A DNA stretch of 64,000 nt from Pseudomonas fluorescens (GTDB lineage: Bacteria; Pseudomonadota; Gammaproteobacteria; Pseudomonadales; Pseudomonadaceae). The DNA is taken from positions 478,811-542,810 of the forward strand of contig NZ_MSDF01000014.1 of NCBI RefSeq assembly GCF_002022275.1. The letters are read 5' to 3'. The notes under the pieces were generated by a model. That model searched no databases. It was given only the letters and a program-made list of their open reading frames with translations, and was not told the DNA's origin. Positions 29,101 to 37,718 of the stretch are shown piece by piece. The position numbers were made by a program, and so were the translations under genes. Within the stretch, counting starts at the first letter, position 1, and every line of letters starts with the position of its first letter.

Positions 29101-29695
29101 AGCCCAGCCACGCGGCTTTATCCACCGTGGAGTTGCTGTCCTGAGTCGTGTAGCGCCCGGCGGTGTCGAGCAGTACCGCCTGATCGGTAAACCACCAATC
29201 GCAGTTACGCGTGCCACCCACGCCGCGCACCGCACCGGCGCCCAGCTGCGCGGCCAGCGGAAAATGCAGGCCGGAATTGACCAGCGCCGTGGTCTTCCCC
29301 GAACCCGGCGGGCCGATGATCACGTACCACGGCAGCTCGTAAAGGTTGCGGCGCTCGTCGCCACCGAGCTTGGCTTTCTTGAGCAGCGTCAGGGCCTCGT
29401 CCATGCGCTGGCGCAGGGTGCTGAGTTCTTCGGCAGTTGCGACAGAATTGGGGTCAGCCGGGGTTTCCGCCGCCAGGCTGCGCATCACTTCAGCAGCCTG
29501 TCGACGGGCCTGGATAACGCGGAACACGCGGTAGGCGATCCACACGGCAAACACCAGAATGATCAGCGCCCAGCGGCGCCCTTCCGGCATCAGCACATCG
29601 AGCAGCGGCCCGACAAACCAGATAATCAGGCTCAGGGCGATCAGGCCCAGCAACGGGATCACCCAGCGAATCATGAAACTGAAAAACGCCTTCAC
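26195..29695 (-). CDS. tssM: T6SS membrane subunit TssM (IcmF)
   Basis: A 1166-residue inner-membrane protein that spans to the periplasm and, with TssL and TssJ, forms the membrane core complex. TM helices are at about residues 10-32, 42-60 and 430-453. A cytoplasmic NTPase-like domain between TM2 and TM3 has an intact Walker A, GPPGSGKT, at residues 128-135. The long periplasmic domain (about 460-1166) ends in a beta-rich region that binds TssJ. Length and layout match HSI-I TssM1. It overlaps tssL by 4 bp and tagF by 4 bp. Confidence 0.96.
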   Translation of the reverse strand: MKAFFSFMIRWVIPLLGLIALSLIIWFVGPLLDVLMPEGRRWALIILVFAVWIAYRVFRVIQARRQAAEVMRSLAAETPADPNSVATAEELSTLRQRMDEALTLLKKAKLGGDERRNLYELPWYVIIGPPGSGKTTALVNSGLHFPLAAQLGAGAVRGVGGTRNCDWWFTDQAVLLDTAGRYTTQDSNSTVDKAAWLGFLDLLKKQRSRRPIDGAFIAISLSDLLLGTDAERAAHAAAIRLRIQELYTQLGVRFPIYLMLTKLDLVPGFMEFFDNLSKEDRAQVWGMTFALDDGKNTDSPLAHLQSEFAGLEQRLNERLVERLQQERDPARRDLIYGFPQQFGALKDCLQSFLEGVFKPNAFEERVLLRGVYFTSGTQEGSPIDRLIGAMAQSMNLDRQHLARQSGTGRSYFIEKLFTAVAFAERGLVGVNPKVERRRKWIARGVLAATVVGVLVVSSLWWVSYRANQAYIAQVDQKVAPLGQAVQTLSPAQRDVLAVLPLLNAVKGLAGDSPNWAEGLGLYQGDMLEAESGSVYRKLLIAVFAPRLVTRIEEQLHGGGNSDFLYEGLKAYLMLADAEHYDPDFIKAWIALDWDRSLPRDLPADQRQALTTHLQALFERHPPNARLDPRLIDDLRRQLQQLPVAQRVYDRVKRQKLPDGIPDFRINEAAGRDAALVFSRKSGKPLGEPLSGFFTAKGYRQAFLLSSLNQTGTLAEEQWVLGHEQADQQNVVSLAGDVRRLYFQDYQRQWDALLADIDFVPITSVAQAADVLRVISGPTSPLKKLLVAVARETDLQAEERQLAAKGVPVEGGVDKLKERLGNLLGQEQQTASKPEAADDPVTAHFAELNSIVSKNEGEPAAIDGLLADMNALYVQVSAMVGASGDALLGEAKNQAAAAATRVSLNAERQPPLVQGMVKSVVNSTTNSMMGGVRNQLNAAWVSEVVNVYRQSLAGRYPMSPGSARDATLDDFGQFFGVGGVMDNYFRKYLQPYVDTSTQTWRWQPGAAQKLGIAPGVLQTFQRAAAIRDAFFRAGGTQPIVRFELKPVSMDPTITQFLLDLDGQQLSYDHGPSRPVAMQWPNPGSIGVVRISIMPPSASGRSGVTLDGPWAWFRLLEQSDLTAGNSPDRFNLRLRVDGASIAYELRANSAFNPFKSRVLSGFSLPERL

Positions 29696-30996
29696 TCGAC
29701 GCCCTCCGCCAATACGGTGATTTCAACCCGACGATTGCGGGCACGGCCCTCGGCGGTAGCGTTCGTTGCCACAGGCTCGGTGTCGCTTCTGCCCTCGGCA
29801 CTGAAGCGGTCCGCCTGGCCGGTCTTGGCCGCCAGAATCTCCAGCACGGATTTGGCCCGTGCCTCGGACAAGGCCCAGTTGGACGGGAAGCGCAGCGTGG
29901 CAATCGGGCGGTTGTCGCTGTGCCCGGTCACGCGCACCTGGCCCTTGACCTTGCGGATGGCGTCGGCGATGCGCAGCATCAGTGGCTGGTAGTCGTCGAC
30001 AATGCTGGAGCTGGCGGAAGGGAACAGCTCATCGCCGCGAATGGTCACGACTGAGCGATCCACTTTGTCTTCGACGGCGACGCGACCGGCCTTGATGTCT
30101 TCCACCAAGAAGCCCGCCAGACGCGGCCGTTCCACCACTTTTGGCTGCACCACCGGGCGATCGATGGCCTGCACCGGGATCTCGCCAAGGGCATGGATAT
30201 TCTTGAACACCGGCTCGGCATCCGACGCCAGCTTCAGGCGCAGCCCGAACAGCAACGCCAGCAGCAGCGCCAGGCCGATGGCCACGGCGATCCACGGCGG
30301 CATGAATTGCGCCAGGCGATCGCGCGCCACGGTCACGCCGCGCCAGTGCGGCGACAGCTCGCGCTCATGCTCGCCACGCGCGCTGCGAATCGCCGCGGCG
30401 GTGCGTTCACGCAGGGCTTCCAACTGGCTGCGACCGTCGTTCATTACGCGGTAGCGGCCTTCGAAACCCAGGCACATGCACAGGTACAACAGCTCCAGCA
30501 GGTACAAACGTTCGCGCGGGCTTTGCAGGCAGTGGTCGAGCAACTGGAAGACTTTTTCGCCGCCCCAGGCTTCGTTGTGCACGGTGATCAACAGGCTCTG
30601 TTTGCCCCAGTCGCTGGTGCTGCCCCATGGTGTGCTCAGCACGGCTTCGTCGAGCGCAGTACACAGCGCGTAACGCGCCAGCAGCACTTCGTTGCGCGCT
30701 ACACCGGCGGCTTCGGCGCGCTCTTCGAACTGGCGCAGATAGGCCAGCAGCTGCGCACGCAAACTGGCCGGCGCCGGGTGGGCGATGGTGTTGCGCAGGC
30801 GCGTCAGCAAAGCCAGGAGCGGGCCGGCGGCGCTTTCCAGCGGGTTCAGGCCATGGCTTTTACCGGTGAGGATCGGCGCGGCGGGCATGGACAAAGGGGC
30901 CGGTTCCGCGCGAGCAGGTTGCCCGTTTGCAGGTTCAGGCGAGCGGCCACCCGGACGCGGCATGAACTGGGTGCGTTCATCATCATTGGGATGCAT
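29692..30996 (-). CDS. tssL: T6SS membrane subunit TssL with OmpA-like peptidoglycan-binding domain
   Basis: A 434-residue protein. A disordered N-terminus of about 45 residues precedes a cytoplasmic DotU/IcmH helical domain (about 50-235; YALCTALDEAVLSTPWG, LYLCLGF-type segment YLCMCLGFEGRYRV). One TM helix lies near 240-262. The periplasmic OmpA-like domain spans about 310-430, with VTGHSDNRPI, NWALSEARAKSV and RNRRVEITV. This is an extended TssL that can anchor the machine to the cell wall itself, so no separate TagL is needed. tssK precedes it with a 6-bp gap. Confidence 0.95.
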   Translation of the reverse strand: MHPNDDERTQFMPRPGGRSPEPANGQPARAEPAPLSMPAAPILTGKSHGLNPLESAAGPLLALLTRLRNTIAHPAPASLRAQLLAYLRQFEERAEAAGVARNEVLLARYALCTALDEAVLSTPWGSTSDWGKQSLLITVHNEAWGGEKVFQLLDHCLQSPRERLYLLELLYLCMCLGFEGRYRVMNDGRSQLEALRERTAAAIRSARGEHERELSPHWRGVTVARDRLAQFMPPWIAVAIGLALLLALLFGLRLKLASDAEPVFKNIHALGEIPVQAIDRPVVQPKVVERPRLAGFLVEDIKAGRVAVEDKVDRSVVTIRGDELFPSASSSIVDDYQPLMLRIADAIRKVKGQVRVTGHSDNRPIATLRFPSNWALSEARAKSVLEILAAKTGQADRFSAEGRSDTEPVATNATAEGRARNRRVEITVLAEGVE

Positions 30997-31002
30997 CGCG
31001 GA

Positions 31003-32337
31003 TTATCCTCGGATCGCCCAGAAGGCCAGGTTCAAGCCCGGGAACTGCCCGGCGATATGGAAGGCAAAACCACCGGAATTGCTCAGTTGCTGCCAGTGTT
31101 CGCTGCCACGGTCCAGCTCGTAATAAGTGGAGCCCGCGTGGTAAGGCAACTGGCGTGGCGCCACCGGCAACGGCAGCAAGCCGATGCCCGGCAGTTGCAG
31201 GTTGACCAGGTCGCGGATGTGCTCCACCGAGCCGACCTTGCTCTGCTGGCCGAAGCGCGCGCGCAGGGTTTCGCCGGGCACATCGGCGCGCACCACGAGG
31301 ATGAAGCTGGCATTGTCGATGAGGGTTTTGTCGGCCAGCATCGCCACGTGAATGCCGTAGGCTTTTTCCACAATCGGGATTGGCGTGGCTTTGCTGTCAA
31401 TCAGCATCGACAGCGCTTCACGCAGCGCCTGCATCACCGGCGCGAAGCTCAGCGCCAAGTCGTCGTGCTGGTATTGCGGGTATTCCTGCGGGCGTCGGCC
31501 AGAGGTGGAGAACGTCGAAAATTCACCCGCCAGGCTCACCAGTTCGCTGAAAAAACGCTCCGGGTGCAGCGGAGTCAGCTGGCTCAAATGCTGGATCAAC
31601 GGTTGCGCGCGGTTGACCAGTTGCAGCAGCATGAAGTCGGCAATTTCCGACGCGCCCCCGGCGCCCGAGGCGACCACGCGGCCCGCCAGCGCTTCGCCGC
31701 GCTGGTGCAGCAAGCCGAGCAGTTCACTGCGAAACGCGGTCAGCGGTTTGCTCGCAGCCACATCCAGCACGGGCGGGATGTAGGTGTCGTCGAGCACCAG
31801 CGCGCGGTCGGCGCGTTTTTCCTTGATGCGCACCAGCCCGATGGCGGCGTAATCGCTGACGCCATCCTGGGCAGTCAGCAAGCGCAGAGCGCGGGAGCCG
31901 ACAGCCACAGGCGCGCGGTTTTCGAACGGCGCGTTGTCGTCGCGCACTTCGCGCACCTGGCTCACATAACGCGCCGCTTCCAGCGCTTCGCCTTCATCCA
32001 CGGTGTCACGGGCGCCCGCTCGCTTGAGCGGCAGCGCCAGATAGACCAGCCCGTCGCGCAGGCTGTCGTCAATGTTCAACGGGCTCGGCGCCACATCATC
32101 CTGAGGAATATTGAACGGCGTGCCATCCGGCAGCAGGCCTCGCGCCGACACGATCGCCAGCTTGCCCTGGGCCAACAGGCCCTGATCGATCAGTAACTCG
32201 GAAAAACCCCAGGCACCCGCCGACAGCGGGCGGCTGCGCGCATCGATCAGGTTTTCCAGGTAACGGTCATGCTGCTGGAAGTGCTGCGTTCCGATGAACA
32301 TGCCTTCCGACCAGACCACGCGATTGTTCCAGGACAT
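31003..32337 (-). CDS. tssK: T6SS baseplate subunit TssK
   Basis: A 444-residue protein that links the baseplate wedge (TssEFG) to the TssL/TssM membrane complex. It is a trimer with a shoulder, a helical neck and a head domain. The start MSWNNRVVWSEGMFIGTQHFQQHDRYLE is diagnostic for TssK, and the segment GLLPDGTPFNIP is conserved. The ATG at 32335-32337 lies 18 bp after the tssJ stop on the minus strand. There is nothing unusual in length or composition. Confidence 0.96.
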   Translation of the reverse strand: MSWNNRVVWSEGMFIGTQHFQQHDRYLENLIDARSRPLSAGAWGFSELLIDQGLLAQGKLAIVSARGLLPDGTPFNIPQDDVAPSPLNIDDSLRDGLVYLALPLKRAGARDTVDEGEALEAARYVSQVREVRDDNAPFENRAPVAVGSRALRLLTAQDGVSDYAAIGLVRIKEKRADRALVLDDTYIPPVLDVAASKPLTAFRSELLGLLHQRGEALAGRVVASGAGGASEIADFMLLQLVNRAQPLIQHLSQLTPLHPERFFSELVSLAGEFSTFSTSGRRPQEYPQYQHDDLALSFAPVMQALREALSMLIDSKATPIPIVEKAYGIHVAMLADKTLIDNASFILVVRADVPGETLRARFGQQSKVGSVEHIRDLVNLQLPGIGLLPLPVAPRQLPYHAGSTYYELDRGSEHWQQLSNSGGFAFHIAGQFPGLNLAFWAIRG

Positions 32338-32355
32338 GGGGGCTCCGATCTCTTG

Positions 32356-32838
32356 TTATTGGGCAGTGCTTGCGGGGGGAACCACGACGTCGGCACGCAC
32401 GGCGTGCACATCGAGGCTGATCTGGTATTCGGTGTATTGGCGCGCCGGCACATCGATCACCGTGCGCCATTGCGCGCGGTCAAGTTCGCGATAGCCGACC
32501 AGCAAGCCGATCTGGCGCGTGGAAGGATCGAGGTCGCGCTTGATGCTCAGTTGCTGGCCGGGTTGCACCATCACTTCGTCCTGATCAAGCAGGTCCAGGC
32601 CGAGCGTGGATTGCGCGCGGTCAGCCAGCGCGAAGTAATCGGAACGGCCGAAAGTGGCGGCGTTTTTCAGTTCGAAAATGCGCACCCGCACCGGGGCGGC
32701 CTGGCCATTGGCGCCCGGGTTGAGCCCGGCAATGGCGTGAAAGTGCAGCTCGGCGGTGGTGTCGGGTTTGGCGGCATCCTTGGCACACGCCGTCAACAGC
32801 AACGCGGTGGCAACTGCGAGTAGAAACCTGGGAATCAT
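32356..32838 (-). CDS. tssJ: T6SS outer-membrane lipoprotein TssJ
   Basis: A 160-residue lipoprotein with signal peptide and lipobox LLTAC (acylated Cys at residue 18). The residue after Cys is A, so outer-membrane sorting is expected. The mature transthyretin-like fold includes VRVRIFELKNAATFGRSDYFALAD and DLDPSTRQIGLLVGYRELDRAQWR in parts, the L1-2 loop type that contacts TssM. The protein crowns the membrane complex at the outer membrane. It lies 55 bp after the fha stop in the leftward operon. Confidence 0.93.
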   Translation of the reverse strand: MIPRFLLAVATALLLTACAKDAAKPDTTAELHFHAIAGLNPGANGQAAPVRVRIFELKNAATFGRSDYFALADRAQSTLGLDLLDQDEVMVQPGQQLSIKRDLDPSTRQIGLLVGYRELDRAQWRTVIDVPARQYTEYQISLDVHAVRADVVVPPASTAQ

Positions 32839-32893
32839 CCTGCGTCCTCAATGACGTATTTAGCTATCCGTTAAATCCATGTGTTACAGGTGG

Positions 32894-34213
32894 TCAGCGA
32901 CGCTGTCGTGCACTGTGTTCTTCGTAAGCCCGGCTGAATTCGCGGCCGAAAAGGTCCTGGAAATCTTCCTGGGCCTCGCGGGAAATATTGCTGTAGAGCT
33001 CGGTGAACTGCTGCCAGTACTGGGCCTGGCGCGAGCCGTTGAAAATACTCGACAGCCCGCCGGGCTTGCCCATGCGCTCTTCCAGCTGACCCGGCTCAAA
33101 GCGCGTCAGCAGGTGCTTGATTGCGGCTTCCACCCCGGCCATCACTGCCAACTGGTGGGCGCGCAAGTCGTCGAAACTGTCGCGCACCGCGGCGTCCGGC
33201 GCCATAAACGCTTGGTTTCCATGGCGCAGCAGGAGCAACAAGGCTTCGTCGGCATTCGGGGCGAATTTCAACGGATTGTTTTCGGCGGGCCGGATCATGG
33301 TTTGCTGCATGCGGAACTCGCCCTTGAGGCTGGCCCGCGCACGCAGTACGTCGATCAGGCCTTCGACCATCAGCCGGTAACTGCGGCCGATGCTTTCCAT
33401 TTGGGCTTCCGCCTGGGCTTTGTCGAGGCGCAGTTGGTCGAGGCCGGCACCGCGCAGGAACGCGTTCAGCAGATCAGCTTGCTGCGCCGTTTCGGCCACG
33501 GGGAGCGCAGGCTCAACCACAGGTGGCGGCTGGATGATTGCAGCGGGCGCAGAGGTGACGGGGGCGGGTGGTGTATCGGCAAACAGGTCCCAGTCGTCGG
33601 GAATCACGGAAGCCGAGACCACCGGCTTTTCGACCAGCGGTACTGAAACGGGCGTCGGCGGACGGAAATCGTGCTGCTCGGAGGGCACGTGGTCCGCCAC
33701 GGTCGGCGGTGGCACGGCGGTCGGGCTGAGGAAGTCGAACAGGTCCGGCAAGGTATCCATCGACGAGGCGCCCTGAAACTGCGGCGCGATCACAGGAACC
33801 GGCGTTGGCGTGTTGACCACGGCGCCCATCAGCGCTTCAAAGCTATTCGGCGAGTCACCGGCAAACGGTTGGCTATCAACGGCTTGCACGCTGAAATCAA
33901 TGCGCGCCTGAATTTCGTAATCGCCGATGCGGATCAACTCGCCATCCTGCAACAGCTCGCTATTACCCCGGCGCAAACGAATACCGGCGTTAACCAACTC
34001 GACACCGTTTGTGCTGTTGTCGGTTAAATAATAACGGCCCTCTTTGTATTGAATAACACAGTGTTGCGAAGAGACCAGACGCTCTGGGTCGGGCAATACC
34101 CAGTCATTGTCGGAACTGCGGCCGATCGCCATCGAGCCCTGGTTCAAGGACTTTTCGGGGCACTGCCCAGGGGTGATCTTGTGATAACTAGTAATAGTCA
34201 AACACAGCGACAT
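32894..34213 (-). CDS. fha: T6SS forkhead-associated protein Fha (TagH type)
   Basis: A 439-residue protein. The N-terminal FHA domain (about residues 27-95) has AIGRSSDNDWVLPD, VSSQHCVI and STNGVELVN, the residues that read phosphothreonine. A proline-rich linker with many PTPV/PPP runs follows (about 125-240), then a C-terminal TagH domain (about 250-439; RLMVEGLIDVLRARASLKGEFR in part). In P. aeruginosa Fha1 is the PpkA substrate and promotes assembly. The ATG at 34211-34213 has an ideal AAGGAGG; the frame is open to 34453 but without such a site. It is the first gene of the leftward operon, facing tssA. Confidence 0.93.
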   Translation of the reverse strand: MSLCLTITSYHKITPGQCPEKSLNQGSMAIGRSSDNDWVLPDPERLVSSQHCVIQYKEGRYYLTDNSTNGVELVNAGIRLRRGNSELLQDGELIRIGDYEIQARIDFSVQAVDSQPFAGDSPNSFEALMGAVVNTPTPVPVIAPQFQGASSMDTLPDLFDFLSPTAVPPPTVADHVPSEQHDFRPPTPVSVPLVEKPVVSASVIPDDWDLFADTPPAPVTSAPAAIIQPPPVVEPALPVAETAQQADLLNAFLRGAGLDQLRLDKAQAEAQMESIGRSYRLMVEGLIDVLRARASLKGEFRMQQTMIRPAENNPLKFAPNADEALLLLLRHGNQAFMAPDAAVRDSFDDLRAHQLAVMAGVEAAIKHLLTRFEPGQLEERMGKPGGLSSIFNGSRQAQYWQQFTELYSNISREAQEDFQDLFGREFSRAYEEHSARQRR

Positions 34214-34616
34214 CTTGCCTCCTTGCTGATACTTCGCGCGCAGTCGATCCCCGGGGCTACGCTTCCCGAGGAGTCCCACCAGGTCGTGCAAACGACCCTC
34301 ACAACCTGCTTTTGTCAGCATGATCGCTGATCTTAACTGGGCTCCATGACAAAAATCCTGTTCCGGTGTGCCACTAGACCCACCAGTCGCGCAGGTTGTT
34401 AAACACCGCACATCTGTCACAGAGGGCGAATAGCTTACCTTGACAAGGCCCAACTACTACACCAAAAATGCACAACTTCTTGAACACCAGTGATGGCACT
34501 TTGAAATCAACTTGAATTCAAAGTTCCACTATGACCAAGAAAACATGCCTAGTTCATCGCGCAACTAGTGCATGCGTTGCCCGCCATCTAACGGGCTGAT
34601 AGGGAGATCAAATTCA
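34214..34616. promoter_or_regulatory. Divergent regulatory region between fha and tssA (403 bp, no gene)
   Basis: This region must hold the promoters of both T6SS arms. On the fha side the last 65 bases of the leader contain four GGA trinucleotides in the transcript (opposite TCC at 34220, 34248, 34264 and 34274), one of them within the Shine-Dalgarno. Such clustering is typical of RsmA/RsmE-bound leaders, and HSI-I genes are RsmA targets in P. aeruginosa. On the tssA side a TTGACA (34440-34445) is a possible -35, but the matching -10 is poor. A small hairpin (34579-34583 with 34592-34596) lies just before the AGGGAG of tssA. The region is AT-richer than its surroundings. Confidence 0.6.
34498..34524. 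promoter_or_regulatory. Inverted repeat upstream of tssA (candidate operator)
   Basis: Perfect eight-base arms ACTTTGAA (34498-34505) and TTCAAAGT (34517-34524) are separated by 11 bp, about two helical turns centre to centre. It is 93 bp before the tssA start. The binding protein is unknown. Confidence 0.4.
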
Positions 34617-35636
34617 GTGGATGTGCCGTTGCTGCTCACCGCCGTTTCCGCGACTTCGCCGTGTGGCGAAGACATGGAATATGACGCGCAATTTCTCCAG
34701 CTGGAACGTGACGCCAAGGGCCAACCCGAGCGCAGCATGGGCGACTCGATCCTGCCCGCCGAACCGCCGGAGTGGCGCAGCATCCAGCAGCAAAGCCTCG
34801 ACCTGCTGCAACGCAGCAAAGACCTGCGCATCACCCATTTCCTGCTGCAAAGCTCCCTCGCCCTTCAGGGTGTGGCCGGGCTGGCTGAAGTCCTTACCTT
34901 GATCAACGCGTTGCTGCGCGAATACTGGGCCGACCTGCACCCGCGCCTGGATGCCGACGACGATAACGACCCTACCGTGCGCGTCAACGCGCTGTCCGGC
35001 CTGACGAGCGACACCACCATTCGTCTGCTGCGCGAAAGCATCCTCACGCGCTCGCGCACCTTCGGGCCCGTGAGCCTGCGCGCGGCGCTCAACGCCAGCG
35101 GCCTGCAGATTTTTGCCGATGAACAGCTCGGCAGCCAGCAGCTCAACGCGGCGTTCCTCGACAGCGACCCCGAACAGCTGCAGGCCACCCGCGATGCCCT
35201 GAGCGCGGCGCGCGCGGCGTGCGAAGCCATCGAACAACAGGTCAACGATCAAGTCGGTTCCGCCCAAGGCGTGGACTTGAGCGGCTTGAAGCAACCGCTC
35301 AAGCAGGCCCTGCACATACTCAACCAAGCGGTGCCTGGCACCGACAGCAGCAGCGAACCCGAGGCCGTCAGTGACGACAATGCCCCCTCGGTCGAGTACG
35401 CCGCCGCACCCGCAGCCCCTCGCCCCGCTGGCGACATCGCCACCCGTGATGACGTGCTGCGCAGCCTCGACAAGATCCTTGCGTACTACACCCGGCACGA
35501 GCCTTCGAGCCCGCTGCCGGTGCTGTTGAACCGGGCGAAACATCTGGTGCACGCCGACTTTGCGGCGATCGTGCGCAATCTGATTCCCGACGGCATGTCC
35601 CAATTTGAAAACCTGCGCGGCCCGGACAGCGAGTAA
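34617..35636 (+). CDS. tssA: T6SS cap/assembly protein TssA
   Basis: A 339-residue protein with the ImpA N-terminal domain: DVPLLLTAVSATSPCGEDMEYDAQF is split by conserved residues CGED and EYDA, and PEWRSIQQQSLDLLQRSKDLR follows. The C-terminal part ends in RDDVLRSLDKILAYYTRHEPSSPLPVLL-type sequence, as in short TssA1. It primes baseplate and sheath assembly and caps the growing sheath. The start is GTG at 34617 with AGGGAG ten bases upstream; an in-frame ATG at 34572 lacks a site and lengthens the protein beyond the family start. It is the first gene of the rightward operon. Confidence 0.9.
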   Translation: MDVPLLLTAVSATSPCGEDMEYDAQFLQLERDAKGQPERSMGDSILPAEPPEWRSIQQQSLDLLQRSKDLRITHFLLQSSLALQGVAGLAEVLTLINALLREYWADLHPRLDADDDNDPTVRVNALSGLTSDTTIRLLRESILTRSRTFGPVSLRAALNASGLQIFADEQLGSQQLNAAFLDSDPEQLQATRDALSAARAACEAIEQQVNDQVGSAQGVDLSGLKQPLKQALHILNQAVPGTDSSSEPEAVSDDNAPSVEYAAAPAAPRPAGDIATRDDVLRSLDKILAYYTRHEPSSPLPVLLNRAKHLVHADFAAIVRNLIPDGMSQFENLRGPDSE

Positions 35637-35690
35637 GCCGCCGGACCGTGCAGTAACAACACCGTCGCTCAAGCGACCAGGAGCAGCATC

Positions 35691-36197
35691 GTGGCGAAGC
35701 AAAGTTCTCAGAAATTCATTGCGCGCAACCGCGCGCCTCGAGTGCAGATCGAGTACGACGTCGAGCTTTACGGCGCCGAGAAGAAGGTCCAGCTGCCCTT
35801 CGTAATGGGCGTGATGGCCGACCTCGCCGGCAAGCCTGCCGAGCCGCTCGCCGCTGTGGCCGACCGCAAGTTTCTTGAAGTGGATGTCGACAACTTCGAC
35901 TCGCGCCTCAAGGCCATGCAGCCCCGCGTCGCGTTCCATGTACCGAATGAGCTGACCGGCGAAGGCAACCTGAGCCTGGACATCACCTTCGAAAGCATGG
36001 ACGACTTCAGCCCGGCCGCCGTGGCCCGCAAGGTCGACTCGCTGAACCAACTGCTCGAAGCCCGCACTCAGCTGGCCAACCTGCTGACCTACATGGACGG
36101 CAAGACCGGCGCTGAAGAAATCATCATGAAAGCGATCAAGGACCCGGCACTGTTGCAGGCCCTTGCGAGCGCGCCGAAGCCGGCAGGGAACCAGTAA
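35691..36197 (+). CDS. tssB: T6SS contractile sheath small subunit TssB
   Basis: A 168-residue VipA-like protein that pairs with TssC to form the sheath. The family signature lies at about residues 16-45: PRVQIEYDVELYGAEKKVQLPF is split around VQIEYDVE, followed by VMGVMADLAGKP. The C-terminal helix region ERTQLANLLTYMDGK-like (EARTQLANLLTYMDGK) is the ClpV-accessible part of the pair. The start is GTG at 35691 with AGGAG eight bases upstream. tssC starts 2 bp after the stop. Confidence 0.95.
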   Translation: MAKQSSQKFIARNRAPRVQIEYDVELYGAEKKVQLPFVMGVMADLAGKPAEPLAAVADRKFLEVDVDNFDSRLKAMQPRVAFHVPNELTGEGNLSLDITFESMDDFSPAAVARKVDSLNQLLEARTQLANLLTYMDGKTGAEEIIMKAIKDPALLQALASAPKPAGNQ

Positions 36198-36199
36198 TC

Positions 36200-37696
36200 A
36201 TGACCGAGAATACCGCCCGCGAAGGCTCCCAGATCCTGGGCGCCACCGAAGAAGCCAGCGAGTTCGCCAACCTGCTGCTGCAAGAGTTCAAGCCCAAGAC
36301 CGAGCGTGCCCGCGAAGCCGTGGAAACCGCCGTGCGCACCTTGGCCGAACAAGCCTTGGCGCAAACCGACCTGGTCTCGAATGACGCGATCAAGTCGATC
36401 GAATCGATCATCGCCGCCATCGACGCCAAGCTGACCGCCCAGGTCAACCAGATCATCCATCACCAGGATTTCCAGCAACTGGAAAGCGCCTGGCGTGGCC
36501 TGCACTACCTGGTCAACAACACCGAAAGCGATGAGCAGCTGAAGATTCGCGTGCTCAACATCTCCAAGCCGGAACTGCACAAGACCCTGAAGAAATTCAA
36601 GGGCACGGCGTGGGACCAGAGCCCGATCTTCAAGAAGATGTACGAAGAAGAATACGGCCAGTTCGGCGGCGAACCGTATGGTTGCCTGGTGGGCGACTAC
36701 TACTTCGACCAGTCGCCACCGGATGTGGAACTGCTGGGCGAGCTGTCGAAAGTCTGCGCCGCCATGCACTCCCCCTTCATCGCTGCGGCCTCGCCGACCG
36801 TGATGGGCATGGGCTCGTGGCAGGAACTGTCGAACCCGCGCGACCTGACCAAGATCTTCACCACCCCGGAATACGCCGGCTGGCGCTCGCTGCGTGAATC
36901 GGAAGACTCGCGCTACATCGGCCTGACCATGCCGCGCTTCCTGGCGCGCCTGCCGTATGGCGCCAAGACCGACCCGGTGGAAGCCTTCGCTTTCGAAGAA
37001 AACACCGACGGCGCCGACAGCTCCAAGTACACCTGGGCCAACGCCGCGTACGCGATGGCGGTGAACATCAACCGTTCGTTCAAGCACTACGGCTGGTGCT
37101 CGCGCATCCGTGGGATCGAGTCCGGTGGTGAAGTGGAAAATCTGCCGGCGCACACGTTCCCTACCGATGACGGTGGTGTGGACATGAAGTGCCCAACCGA
37201 AATCGCCATCAGCGACCGCCGTGAAGCGGAGCTGGCGAAGAACGGTTTCATGCCACTGCTGCACAAGAAAAACACCGACTTCGCCGCGTTCATCGGCGCC
37301 CAATCGTTGCAGAAACCGGCCGAATACGACGACCCGGACGCCACCGCCAACGCCAACCTGGCCGCGCGTTTGCCGTACCTGTTCGCCACTTGCCGTTTCG
37401 CCCATTACTTGAAGTGCATCGTGCGCGACAAGATCGGCTCCTTCAAAGAGAAGGACGAGATGCAGCGCTGGTTGCAGGACTGGATCCTCAACTACGTCGA
37501 TGGCGACCCGGCCCACTCCACCGAAACCACCAAGGCCCAGCATCCATTGGCTGCTGCCGAAGTGATCGTGGAAGAAGTCGAAGGCAACCCGGGTTACTAC
37601 AACTCGAAGTTCTACCTGCGCCCGCACTACCAGCTTGAAGGGCTGACCGTGTCGTTGCGCCTGGTATCGAAGCTGCCTTCGGCAAAAAGCGCATAA
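36200..37696 (+). CDS. tssC: T6SS contractile sheath large subunit TssC
   Basis: A 498-residue VipB-like sheath protein. Typical blocks are visible: LDAKLTAQVNQIIHHQDFQQ in part (QVNQIIHH), ESAWRGLHYLV, NISKPEL, GEPYGCLVGDYYF, FIAAASPTVMG and PRFLARLPYG. The C-terminus YNSKFYLRPHYQLEGLTVSLRLVSKLP is the conserved TssC end (given in parts: FYLRPHYQLEG). It forms heterodimers with TssB around the Hcp tube. After its stop, 172 bp with a REPIN separate it from hcp. Confidence 0.97.
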   Translation: MTENTAREGSQILGATEEASEFANLLLQEFKPKTERAREAVETAVRTLAEQALAQTDLVSNDAIKSIESIIAAIDAKLTAQVNQIIHHQDFQQLESAWRGLHYLVNNTESDEQLKIRVLNISKPELHKTLKKFKGTAWDQSPIFKKMYEEEYGQFGGEPYGCLVGDYYFDQSPPDVELLGELSKVCAAMHSPFIAAASPTVMGMGSWQELSNPRDLTKIFTTPEYAGWRSLRESEDSRYIGLTMPRFLARLPYGAKTDPVEAFAFEENTDGADSSKYTWANAAYAMAVNINRSFKHYGWCSRIRGIESGGEVENLPAHTFPTDDGGVDMKCPTEIAISDRREAELAKNGFMPLLHKKNTDFAAFIGAQSLQKPAEYDDPDATANANLAARLPYLFATCRFAHYLKCIVRDKIGSFKEKDEMQRWLQDWILNYVDGDPAHSTETTKAQHPLAAAEVIVEEVEGNPGYYNSKFYLRPHYQLEGLTVSLRLVSKLPSAKSA

Positions 37697-37718
37697 ATAA
37701 CGGTTGAACCGGCTCTTC

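Noticed and set aside
30193..32196. 667-codon open frame on the plus strand across tssL and tssK
   Set aside because: It runs antisense over two well-supported T6SS genes; its R/Q/H-rich product has no domain.
34491..34516. Sigma-54-type promoter (TGGCAC) before tssA
   Set aside because: The TGGCAC is present but the -12 element TTGCA/T is not at the required spacing.
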